The position numbers and the translations under genes are program-made. From NCBI GenBank assembly GCA_965224095.1, contig OZ245039.1, positions 1,984,001-2,048,000 of the forward strand: a stretch of DNA of 64,000 bases, given 5' to 3'. The notes beneath the pieces are model-generated. The model made no database searches. It saw only the letters and a list, made by a program, of their open reading frames with translations, and was not told where the DNA came from. Shown here piece after piece: positions 52,558-60,640 of the stretch (positions within the stretch are counted from its first letter, which is position 1; each line of letters begins with the position of its first letter). The DNA is from JBPEWY01 sp965224095. Lineage in GTDB: Bacteria > Bacteroidota > Bacteroidia > Flavobacteriales > Flavobacteriaceae.

Positions 52558-53643
52558 TCAGGCCAGATATGCCAGGATAGCAATTATCAGCAGTATGGTT
52601 GCTATTAAAAAAAAGATCTTCCAGAAAGAAACGGGGTGTGTTCCGCTAATTTGTCCGGTTTGTCCGTTTACATAAAAGTGGTACTCTTTATGGTTATACC
52701 GGTATGTACTGATATAAATAGGGAGTAAGACATGTTTAAAGGTTTCATCGCTGATTTTAATATCGGCGTGGTTTACTCTTTGGGTATCGCCTCCAATATC
52801 GTTTCGTATCCATTGGTAGGCAATATCTTTAGCCTCCAGGAATGACTGATGGTGCCCGTCTTTAAGTGATACCGTGTATTTTTCGGTAACAAAACCTGAA
52901 AGGTATTTATCGTTAAAGGGCTGGAGTTCTTTGAGGTTCCACCGCCCTACATGCCTGGGAATTTCCTGGCGTTTTTTACGGGATGCATTAATCAGAATAT
53001 CATCGATAAAACCACTGACGCTTCCGGAAGCCCGCCGCCATCTGGTTTTTCGAACCCGCCTGTGCTGTATGCCTTTGGAGGTACGGACTCTTTCGGTTTC
53101 ATAGTAAAAATCTCCGCGCATTCCCTGATAATCCGATTTTAAATTGCAGTCGAAGGTCCAGTACGGCATATACAATCCGTGAAGCCCTTCAGGATCCAAG
53201 GAAGCTCTTTTTAATTTATTGGGAGCAAACCAAATTTTACCTACCCATCGTTTAAAAATGTCCTGGGCCTTTTTCTTATCCAGGGCAAAGGGTACTATGG
53301 CTCCGGGAAGGATCCAGCCCTCATTTTGAATATCTTCCAGGATAAGAGGTTCTCCGCAATACACACATGAAAGCGATTTGTAATGCTCCTCCACATGCTG
53401 ATTAGCGCCACAGTTTTTGCAGTGCAATAGTTCTATGGTATCGGTATGGGCTTTTTCTCCAACTAATTTAAGATAATGAGCGAGTTCAAGTTCTTCGAAA
53501 CTCGTTTTGTCCTGTTCAATAAACTCCTCGTAGCCACAATAATCACAGAGCAATTGCTGCGAGCCGGGCTTGTATTTAAGCTCGGCCCCGCAATTGGCAC
53601 ATGCTTTTTTCTGTTCTGATTTTTTAACGGGTTCTTCCTGCAT
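52558..53643 (-). CDS. Membrane protein with two N-terminal zinc ribbons
   Basis: 361 residues. Two four-Cys zinc ribbons are visible: CANCG ... CDYCG (about 15-36) and CKNCG ... CVYCG (about 75-97). A central soluble domain follows (LYMPYWTFDCNLKSDYQGMRGDFYYETERV...) and the protein ends in a single hydrophobic span (about 340-358), so it is tail-anchored. Relatives are sometimes called PriA-like or TFIIB-type zinc-ribbon proteins; no helicase motifs are present. It follows the SPFH/GYF gene by 30 bases, a pairing I recall from other bacteria. Confidence 0.85.
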   Translation of the reverse strand: MQEEPVKKSEQKKACANCGAELKYKPGSQQLLCDYCGYEEFIEQDKTSFEELELAHYLKLVGEKAHTDTIELLHCKNCGANQHVEEHYKSLSCVYCGEPLILEDIQNEGWILPGAIVPFALDKKKAQDIFKRWVGKIWFAPNKLKRASLDPEGLHGLYMPYWTFDCNLKSDYQGMRGDFYYETERVRTSKGIQHRRVRKTRWRRASGSVSGFIDDILINASRKKRQEIPRHVGRWNLKELQPFNDKYLSGFVTEKYTVSLKDGHHQSFLEAKDIAYQWIRNDIGGDTQRVNHADIKISDETFKHVLLPIYISTYRYNHKEYHFYVNGQTGQISGTHPVSFWKIFFLIATILLIIAILAYLA

Positions 53644-53673
53644 TCCTTCGAAAAAGAGCGTTAAACTATTGTA

Positions 53674-54801
53674 TTACTTTTCGGGAAGCGGTGGCGGTGT
53701 TGCCCCTCCTAAAAAGGATTTAAGCTCTTCTATTTCTTTAAGCGGTTTCCAGTTGTCCATTCCCTGTTTCCAGACTAACGACTCTTTATTCACCGTTCTA
53801 TTGGCAAACAGCGACTGGAGTACTTCAAAACTCACAGGGCCTGCCTGCTGGCCATTTATTGCATAATAATACAGGGTGGCCGCGGGAATCGGGGGTGGTG
53901 TGGCTATTGGAGCAACCGGTTGAACTCCGGGTTGCATGCCTCCCATTTGCTGCCCCATTTGTTGTGCGAGTACAAAACCCATACCCATACCCATACCGGC
54001 TCCAGCCGTTCCGCCTTCGTTCTTCGCAGCTTCTTCCATGGCTTTGGCAGCTTTAAACTGCGACAGTTTGGTCATATCCAGTTTGTCGAGGCGGCTGTAT
54101 TCGAAAATTTCTTTTTTGAGATCTTCCGGCATGGAAACATTTTCGATATAGAATTTTTCCAGTTCAATCCCCACCCTGGCAAATTCGGGTTGCATTACCT
54201 CCTGGCAGGTTTCGGATAACTCCGTAGTATTGGCAGCATAGAGTTCTATGGGGAGTTTAGCCTCTCCTACCGTATCGGTAAATCGCGTGGCAATCAGGCT
54301 TTTTAAATGCTCATTTATTTCATAGTTGGTAAAGTTCCCGTCGGTTCCCACTACGTCAATAATAAATTTGCCGGGATCGGATATGCGAAATGTATAGGTT
54401 CCGAAGGCTCTTATTTCAAAAAGTCCAAACCGCTCATCACTCAGGGTAATCGGGTTTTTAGTCCCCCATTTTTCATCTGTGAAAATTCGGGTACTCACAA
54501 AATATACTTCGGCTTTGAACGGGCTATTAAATCCGTATTTCCATCCTTTTAACGTTGCTAAAATGGGTAGATTTTTCGTGTTTAACGTATAGGTGCCCGG
54601 CGAAAAAACATCGGCCAATTGCCCTTCGTTCACAAAAACAGCCATCTGCCCTTCCCGTACCACTAATTTTGCGCCGTTTTTAATTTCATTCTGATAGCGT
54701 TCAAATCGATGCACAATGGTGTCGTTAGAAGTATCTAACCACTCCACTATATCAATAAATTCGTGTTTGAGTTTATTTTTTATTTCATCAAAAATTCCCA
54801 T
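53674..54801 (-). CDS. SPFH-domain protein with C-terminal GYF_2 domain
   Basis: 375 residues. The SPFH/band-7-like region covers about 25-255 (LVVREGQMAVFVNEGQLADVFSPGTYTLNT; ELSETCQEVMQPEFARVGIELEKFYIENVSMPEDL) and resembles YdjI-type proteins labelled virion core protein in databases. A Met/Gly/Gln-rich linker (MGMGMGFVLAQQMGQQMGGM) and a Pro-rich stretch lead to a GYF_2 domain (about 310-360, YYYAINGQQAGPVSFEVLQS, WKQGMDNWKPL), which typically binds proline-rich peptides. Likely a membrane-associated scaffold. It forms a unit with the zinc-ribbon membrane protein downstream. Confidence 0.88.
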   Translation of the reverse strand: MGIFDEIKNKLKHEFIDIVEWLDTSNDTIVHRFERYQNEIKNGAKLVVREGQMAVFVNEGQLADVFSPGTYTLNTKNLPILATLKGWKYGFNSPFKAEVYFVSTRIFTDEKWGTKNPITLSDERFGLFEIRAFGTYTFRISDPGKFIIDVVGTDGNFTNYEINEHLKSLIATRFTDTVGEAKLPIELYAANTTELSETCQEVMQPEFARVGIELEKFYIENVSMPEDLKKEIFEYSRLDKLDMTKLSQFKAAKAMEEAAKNEGGTAGAGMGMGMGFVLAQQMGQQMGGMQPGVQPVAPIATPPPIPAATLYYYAINGQQAGPVSFEVLQSLFANRTVNKESLVWKQGMDNWKPLKEIEELKSFLGGATPPPLPEK

Positions 54802-54868
54802 AATGTGTTCTGTTTAAAATCGAGTTTCAATTTACTAATTCCATGCCAAAGTCGTTTGTTTTTCTCTA

Positions 54869-55603
54869 TTAATTTCTTCCTTTTTCATGGGGATACAAAG
54901 TAAAAACGGGATCGCTTTGCCAATACTCCTTGGTTTCTGCTTCCATAACGGTTAACGGCCCTTTAAAAGCAGCTCCCGTATCTACATTCCAAACATTGGC
55001 CGCTTTTACGGGGGTGGTCTGTCCAATCCGGGTAACGGGTGTATGACCTATAAAAATTTCCTTGTAATGCAAAAGTCTTTTAGGGTAGATTGTTTCTTCC
55101 TTTTTTAAATCCGGCTTCAGGGCCAGTACCATTTCCCAAAGGGTTCGGTCCCAGTAAAACATTTCCCGAAAATACTCTTTGGAAACTCCGTGTAAATTAG
55201 TAAATCCGGCATGAACATACAGACGGTTCTGGGAATCGATAAAATAATCCTGTAAATTCTTTTCAAAAAAAGCCAGGTGTATTTTTCGGGTAGCTTCCGG
55301 AACTTTTTGATACGCATCTACGGTAGCTTGTCCTCCATGATATAACCACATAGGATTCTCTACACCTTTTAACAACCATTCTACGCATAACTCATCGTGG
55401 TTTCCCCGTATAAAAACACAACGATGGGTTACATTCAGCTGTATTAAAAAGTTAATGGTTTGCGGAGTATCGCTCCACCCATCCACATAATCTCCTAAAA
55501 ATATCAATTGATCCTTTTCGGTAACAGCTACTCTTTCCAGCACTTGTTTCAAAGCCCTGAGTCCGCCGTGAATATCTCCGATAACTAATGTTCTGTTTTC
55601 CAA
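54869..55603 (-). CDS. Metallophosphoesterase (PrpA/ApaH-like serine/threonine phosphatase)
   Basis: 244 residues of the calcineurin-like fold with all metal-binding motifs: VIGDIHGG (start), GDYVDGW, RGNHDE, VHAGF and IGHTPV. Proteins of this size are protein phosphatases or diadenosine-tetraphosphatase-like enzymes; the sequence does not separate these. The start codon is TTG at 55603: no ATG precedes the first catalytic motif, and the stop of the upstream gene is only 2 bases away, which fits coupled translation. Confidence 0.92.
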   Translation of the reverse strand: MENRTLVIGDIHGGLRALKQVLERVAVTEKDQLIFLGDYVDGWSDTPQTINFLIQLNVTHRCVFIRGNHDELCVEWLLKGVENPMWLYHGGQATVDAYQKVPEATRKIHLAFFEKNLQDYFIDSQNRLYVHAGFTNLHGVSKEYFREMFYWDRTLWEMVLALKPDLKKEETIYPKRLLHYKEIFIGHTPVTRIGQTTPVKAANVWNVDTGAAFKGPLTVMEAETKEYWQSDPVFTLYPHEKGRN

Positions 55604-55605
55604 TC

Positions 55606-56742
55606 TTAATTGTATTTAACTTTTCTGAGGATTCTGAGCGATTCTTTTAACGATGCATATGTTTTTTTATCGTAGGCCTTAATATCCAATCGATAGGTTT
55701 CCATTTTGGCTTTGGCCTCTTCAAATCCGTTCAGATAACAAATCAGATATGTTGCGGGTACATTCTTAAAGTCTTTTTCCTCTCTTTTGGTAAATGGCAC
55801 TTTTTTTTGAAGCTTCTCCAACAATACATTATTGGCATTATACAGGTGGAATAATGTTTTTTTATCAAATTGAGGAGGTTCAAAAATAAGGGTCGCATTT
55901 ATTTTGTAGGTGCCATTGTCGTTGAATTCAATGATCACCGTTTCAAGCGGGTAGTATTTTTGCTGATTGTTCAGCCCAAGCTGTACGTATTCGGTTATGG
56001 TAAACGTATCATCGCTAAAAACAATAGAAACCTCATCGAGCGCCGAGTAGAAAAGCTTTACCTGTTCGTTAATCAGTTCTATATCTACCCTGGAGTAAAA
56101 TGTAATATCGTTTACCTGTTTGGGAATTCCGGCCCAGCAAACCACAAACTGTTCTTTAAACACTTTATAACTTGACTCCAGTTCGCCGTGACGATTATTA
56201 ATAAAATCGATAACGCCATCTAACGTAAGTTCTATATTATTCCGGGCATGCTGTTCTATAGTAGCTACAATGGCTGCATTGGTATCCTTAATTTCAAGGT
56301 CAAAACTGCGGGGCATACTTATGCTTCCTTCCCTAAAAAATACCGTTCCCCCGTAGTATTTCCATATATTTTTTCTAAGCGCACATATTTTTCCGCTGGA
56401 TTTAATGGTTACCAGTCCCACTACTTTTCCCTCCGGTAATTGCGGGAACGGAATATTTTCGTAGGAAACCAGCGGGGCATGTTCCAGGTAGGCATTAATC
56501 AGGTTTTGAATTTTACTGTCGTCAAAAAAATCTACTCCGGTAATTTTATTTTCTCCATCCTCTACACCAATAACTATATAGCTGTTATTTTTTGGATTGG
56601 AGTTTGCCAGCGCACAAACGTGTTTTAAAAATTTTGCCTTGCCTTCTTTTTCGCTGATATTGATATAGCGCTTTTTATCATAAAAGCTATTTTCATCGTT
56701 ATGAGCCAGCAGGTTTTTAATTAAAAGGCGTTTATTAATCAT
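55606..56742 (-). CDS. Schlafen AlbA_2-domain putative ATP-binding protein
   Basis: 378 residues. The N-terminal about 130 residues match the AlbA_2 (divergent AAA-4) domain: FLKHVCALANSNPKNNSYIVIGVEDGENKITGV and FFREGSISMPRS. The C-terminal about 230 residues are not recognised and have no clear catalytic motif. AlbA_2 domains are linked to nucleic-acid or nucleotide binding and occur in Schlafen-type RNases and regulators. The gene sits 15 bases after the aldo/keto reductase and 2 bases before the phosphatase gene. Confidence 0.85.
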   Translation of the reverse strand: MINKRLLIKNLLAHNDENSFYDKKRYINISEKEGKAKFLKHVCALANSNPKNNSYIVIGVEDGENKITGVDFFDDSKIQNLINAYLEHAPLVSYENIPFPQLPEGKVVGLVTIKSSGKICALRKNIWKYYGGTVFFREGSISMPRSFDLEIKDTNAAIVATIEQHARNNIELTLDGVIDFINNRHGELESSYKVFKEQFVVCWAGIPKQVNDITFYSRVDIELINEQVKLFYSALDEVSIVFSDDTFTITEYVQLGLNNQQKYYPLETVIIEFNDNGTYKINATLIFEPPQFDKKTLFHLYNANNVLLEKLQKKVPFTKREEKDFKNVPATYLICYLNGFEEAKAKMETYRLDIKAYDKKTYASLKESLRILRKVKYN

Positions 56743-56757
56743 AGCATTCGTCTCTCA

Positions 56758-57621
56758 TTACGGTACCTTGTGCCCCTGGCTTGCCACAAGTAACATAAAC
56801 CAATCTTCTGTTTCGAGCGTAATATTTAATGCATTAACCGAATTAATTATGCGTTCGGTACTCGTAGTGCCAATTACCGGATGAATTCCGGCCGGATGTT
56901 TCAGCAACCAGGCCAGCAGGAGCTGATCTGCTGTAGCTTCATATTTAACCATCAGGTTAAAAAGTACTTGATTTATCCGGTTTATCTGCTCTCCCCTTTC
57001 TTTAAAAACCACGCCCAGCGGACTCCAGGCCATCGGTTTTATTCCATTTAGCATCATATGATCCAGGCTTCCGTCAAGCATGGCACTATAATGGGTGAGT
57101 GAGCAGGAAATCTGATTTACCGAAACGTCTGTATATTTAGCAATAAGGTCTGTTTGATACGGTGTGAAATTCGAAACTCCAAAGTTTTTTATTTTCCCTT
57201 CCTGTTTCAATATGGAAATCGCTTTTGCTATTTCTTCCGGCTGCATCAACGGACTGGGCCTGTGAAGCAATAAAAGATCTAAATAATCGGTTCGCAGATT
57301 TTTTAATGAGGTATTTACCGACCAAATAATATAATCTCCTCCGTACTCGTAATGTTTTAGCGTATTCTTCCTGCTGTCAGCCAGATATTGTATGCCGCAT
57401 TTGGAAATAAGCTGTATCTCCTCCCTGGCTCCCGAAAAAGCCTGTAAGGCTTTTCCAAAAGCTGCCTCCGTTGTATACCCTCCATAAATATCGGCATGAT
57501 CAAATGTGGTAATTCCATTATTTACACATGCTTCAATGAGTGAAGTCATCTGACCCGTATTAAGGTCTTTCCCCCAATTCCCCCAAGTCATGGTTCCGGC
57601 AATAAGTCGGGTGTAGTTCAT
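56758..57621 (-). CDS. Aldo/keto reductase (YdhF-like)
   Basis: 287 residues, (beta/alpha)8 NADPH-dependent oxidoreductase. The catalytic tetrad can be followed: Asp and Tyr in TTFDHADIYGGY, Lys in LISKCGI and His in LLLLHRPSP; the cofactor-binding end is HPVIGTTSTERI. The substrate is unknown. It is the first gene of a five-gene minus-strand run to 52558 and is divergent from the DUF4382 lipoprotein. Confidence 0.93.
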   Translation of the reverse strand: MNYTRLIAGTMTWGNWGKDLNTGQMTSLIEACVNNGITTFDHADIYGGYTTEAAFGKALQAFSGAREEIQLISKCGIQYLADSRKNTLKHYEYGGDYIIWSVNTSLKNLRTDYLDLLLLHRPSPLMQPEEIAKAISILKQEGKIKNFGVSNFTPYQTDLIAKYTDVSVNQISCSLTHYSAMLDGSLDHMMLNGIKPMAWSPLGVVFKERGEQINRINQVLFNLMVKYEATADQLLLAWLLKHPAGIHPVIGTTSTERIINSVNALNITLETEDWFMLLVASQGHKVP

Positions 57622-57709
57622 CGAAAAAAAATCTGATTTGTTCTTTTTACCGTAAATATTTAAGCAATATTATGCGTTGTTTAAATTAATAATAACCCAA
57701 ATTTTATCT

Positions 57710-58510
57710 ATGGAAAATTCTAAAAAGTTTTTAACCGTTTTTTTATTTCTCTTTTCTGCTGCGATATGTATTACCTCCTGTTCAGATTCTAACGAAAGTA
57801 ATACATCGCGAATTACCGTAAAACTTGTAGATGCTCCGGGAGATTATGAGGCCGTAAATATTGATGTACAGGACATCATGATCAAGCGCTCGGAAAATGG
57901 CGATGAGGAAAATGGATGGCAAAGCATTTCAACCGAGAGTATGGCAGGTGTTTATAATTTGCTTGACTTTGTAGGAGGAAACGAATTGTTATTAGCAGAC
58001 AGCCTTATCCCTTCCGGAAAACTCAATCAAATCCGATTGGTTTTAGGGGATCATAATTCCGTGGTTATTGCGGGTGAAAGTTTTCCGCTGGCTACCCCAA
58101 GTGCGCTACAGTCGGGTTTAAAGCTTCTGGTTAACGAAACCCTTGCTCCCGGATTTAATTATTCGTTTACCCTTGATTTTGATGCGGATGATTCTGTAGT
58201 ACCCGAAGGGAACGGAGATTATAGTCTAAAACCCGTTATTCGAATAAGTGCAGAGGTATCTTCAGGGATAATAGCTGGAAGCGTAACTCCTTTTGACGGT
58301 CAAATAGAGATTTCCGTGATGGTTGGAGAAGACACTATTTCCACATATGCAGACGAAACAGGTGCCTTTGTGCTCTACGGGATTCCGGAAGGTGTATATA
58401 CGGTAACCATTACTCCGGATGCTGCTTCCGGGCTATCTGCTGTTACTTTAAATGATGTGGAAGTTATGAATGGAGAAACCACACAAACAGGAGAAATTAC
58501 GCTGGAATAA
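57710..58510 (+). CDS. DUF4382 lipoprotein with carboxypeptidase-regulatory-like C-terminus
   Basis: 266 residues from the ATG at 57710; the longer frame from 57677 adds an unlikely 11 residues. Lipobox ITSC. The DUF4382 domain covers about 35-180 (ITVKLVDAPGDYEAVNIDVQDIMI, LDFVGGNELLLADSLIPSGKLNQIRLVLG). Residues about 185-265 form a CarboxypepD_reg-like beta-sandwich (FVLYGIPEGVYTVTITPDA). Cell-surface or periplasmic, function unknown. A terminator follows at 58535-58571. Confidence 0.9.
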   Translation: MENSKKFLTVFLFLFSAAICITSCSDSNESNTSRITVKLVDAPGDYEAVNIDVQDIMIKRSENGDEENGWQSISTESMAGVYNLLDFVGGNELLLADSLIPSGKLNQIRLVLGDHNSVVIAGESFPLATPSALQSGLKLLVNETLAPGFNYSFTLDFDADDSVVPEGNGDYSLKPVIRISAEVSSGIIAGSVTPFDGQIEISVMVGEDTISTYADETGAFVLYGIPEGVYTVTITPDAASGLSAVTLNDVEVMNGETTQTGEITLE

Positions 58511-58534
58511 GTTAATTTGTTATTAAAATTAGAT

Positions 58535-58571
58535 AAAGGGCGGTCGTTAAACGGTTGCCCTTTAATTTTTT
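58535..58571 (+). terminator. Rho-independent terminator after the DUF4382 gene
   Basis: Stem AAAGGGC/GCCCTTT with an inner CGTT/AACG pairing, followed by AATTTTTT. It lies 24 bases past the DUF4382 stop. The remaining bases up to 58665 should contain the moxR promoter; the best match, TCAATTTG at about 58608-58615, is one base off TAnnTTTG. Confidence 0.8.
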
Positions 58572-58665
58572 AACCAATAATTAACAGCAAAACCGTAAAT
58601 TAATTTTTCAATTTGTAGGGTTAAAATGTGGTTCTTATATTCACGCCACAAAAAATATTTTATAG

Positions 58666-59667
58666 ATGGAAGAAAACAGTACTATTGATGTAAGCTTAAT
58701 TAATGAAAAGATTGAGAAAGAGAGCGCTTTTATCGATATACTCAGTTTAGAAATAAACAAGGTCATTGTCGGGCAAAAGCACATGGTTGAACGTTTGCTT
58801 ATCGGATTACTCGGGCAGGGACACATTTTGCTGGAAGGGGTCCCGGGATTAGCAAAAACACTGGCGATTAATACCTTATCAAAAGCGGTTCAGGGTTCGT
58901 TTAGCAGGATACAATTTACGCCTGATCTCCTGCCTGCCGATGTGGTTGGAACGCTTATTTACAACATAAAACAAAACGACTTCTCTATAAAAAAAGGGCC
59001 CATTTTTGCCAATTTTGTTTTGGCTGATGAGATTAACCGGGCACCTGCCAAAGTACAGTCGGCACTCCTGGAAGCCATGCAGGAGAAGCAGGTAACCATT
59101 GGAGATGAAACCTTTACACTGGACAAACCCTTTCTGGTAATGGCTACCCAAAATCCTGTAGAACAGGAAGGTACCTATCCGCTTCCGGAAGCGCAGGTAG
59201 ACCGTTTTATGCTAAAAGCGGTTATTGACTATCCTAAAATGGATGAAGAGCAACTCATTATCCGCCTGAATCTCAAAGATGGTTTTGAAGATGTAAAACC
59301 TGTGGTATCGCTGGAGCAGATTTTAAGAGCTCAAAAAGCAGTTCGGGAAGTTTATATGGATGAGAAAATTGAAAAATATATTCTGGATATCGTTTTTGCC
59401 ACGAGATATCCCGAAAAATATAATTTGTCCGATATAAAACCTTTGATCAGTTTTGGGGCTTCTCCACGTGGAAGTATAAATCTGGCCACCGCAGCCAAGT
59501 GCTATGCATTTATTAAGCGACGGGGATATGTGATTCCGGAAGATGTGAGAGCCGTTGTTCACGATGTCCTCAGGCATCGAATAGGAATTACTTATGAAGC
59601 AGAGGCCGAGAATATTACTTCTGAAGATCTTATTAATAAAATTGTAAATGAGATTGAAGTTCCATAA
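58666..59667 (+). CDS. MoxR-family AAA+ ATPase
   Basis: 333 residues. The Walker A motif GVPGLAKT is at residues 58-65, Walker B in VLADEINRAPAKVQSALLEAMQE, and the sensor-1 ATQNPVEQEGTYPLPEAQ follows. MoxR ATPases act as chaperones for VWA-domain partners, and the gene heads the Bat (Bacteroides aerotolerance-type) operon here. The C-terminal lid domain ends near FGASPRGSINLATAAK. The DUF58 gene follows after 102 bases. Confidence 0.95.
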   Translation: MEENSTIDVSLINEKIEKESAFIDILSLEINKVIVGQKHMVERLLIGLLGQGHILLEGVPGLAKTLAINTLSKAVQGSFSRIQFTPDLLPADVVGTLIYNIKQNDFSIKKGPIFANFVLADEINRAPAKVQSALLEAMQEKQVTIGDETFTLDKPFLVMATQNPVEQEGTYPLPEAQVDRFMLKAVIDYPKMDEEQLIIRLNLKDGFEDVKPVVSLEQILRAQKAVREVYMDEKIEKYILDIVFATRYPEKYNLSDIKPLISFGASPRGSINLATAAKCYAFIKRRGYVIPEDVRAVVHDVLRHRIGITYEAEAENITSEDLINKIVNEIEVP

Positions 59668-59769
59668 ACCCCTAAAAACCAAGTTTTGGGAATGGAAACT
59701 ATCTGACGTTCCGATTTACATCCCGGTGGTGTAATAATCTGAAAAAAAAGTACCATCATTTACCGATAC

Positions 59770-60636
59770 ATGGATACCAAAGAATTACTCAAAAAAGTAC
59801 GCAAAATTGAGATCAAGACGCGTCGGTTGTCTGATCATATTTTCGGAGGCGAGTATCACTCTACCTTTAAAGGGCGCGGTATGACATTCAGTGAGGTTCG
59901 TCAGTATCAGTACGGCGATGATGTAAGAGCCATAGACTGGAATGTAACCGCCCGCTATAATGAACCCTTTGTCAAGGTTTTTGAAGAAGAGCGGGAACTC
60001 ACCATGATGCTTATGGCCGATATAAGCGGTTCGGAATTTTTTGGAACCCGGGATCAGTTTAAAAAAGACATTATAACCGAAGTTTCGGCCACATTAGCTT
60101 TTTCCGCAATGCAAAATAACGACAAAGTGGGGTTGATTTTGTTTTCTGACGATGTGGAGCTGTTTATCCCTCCGAAAAAGGGAAAATCGCATATACTCAG
60201 AATTATTCGGGAGCTTATTGAGTTTGAACCGGGAAGTAAAAAAACCGATTTGGCTATTGCTCTTAAGTATCTGTCAAATGTTTTGAAGAAAAAAGCCATT
60301 GTTTTTGTACTCTCGGATTTTATGGCGGACCACTACGAGCAAACACTCAAACTCGCAGCAAAAAAACACGATCTCACCGGAATCCGTATTTACGACCCCA
60401 GAGAAGAAACTATTCCTAATCTGGGAATGGTACAAATGCAGGATGCAGAGACCGGAGATATGATGCTGGTAAACACTCAATCTAAAAAAGTGCGTACTGC
60501 CTATGCCGCATACCACCGAGATCGGATTGATTATTTTGAAACTACTTTTAATAAAAGCGGGGCAGGGGTAATTAGTTGTCGAGTTGATGAGAGTTATGTA
60601 AAAAAATTACTGGGTTATTTTAAGAAGAGAAGTTAG
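59770..60636 (+). CDS. DUF58 (VWA-like) protein of the Bat operon
   Basis: 288 residues. The DUF58 signature GRGMTFSEVRQYQYGDDVRAIDWNVTARYNEPFVK lies at about 36-72. After it comes a VWA-like fold (MLMADISGSEFFG, where DISGS is a MIDAS-type DxSxS; IVFVLSDFMADHYEQ). DUF58 proteins are usual partners of MoxR ATPases. No membrane span is seen, so it is cytoplasmic. The next start is 4 bases after its stop. Confidence 0.94.
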   Translation: MDTKELLKKVRKIEIKTRRLSDHIFGGEYHSTFKGRGMTFSEVRQYQYGDDVRAIDWNVTARYNEPFVKVFEEERELTMMLMADISGSEFFGTRDQFKKDIITEVSATLAFSAMQNNDKVGLILFSDDVELFIPPKKGKSHILRIIRELIEFEPGSKKTDLAIALKYLSNVLKKKAIVFVLSDFMADHYEQTLKLAAKKHDLTGIRIYDPREETIPNLGMVQMQDAETGDMMLVNTQSKKVRTAYAAYHRDRIDYFETTFNKSGAGVISCRVDESYVKKLLGYFKKRS

Positions 60637-60640
60637 TTTG

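Noticed and set aside
53674..54801. Prophage or viral origin suggested by the database name virion core protein
   Set aside because: That name comes from distant similarity of SPFH proteins; no phage structural, integrase or lysis genes are nearby and composition is normal.
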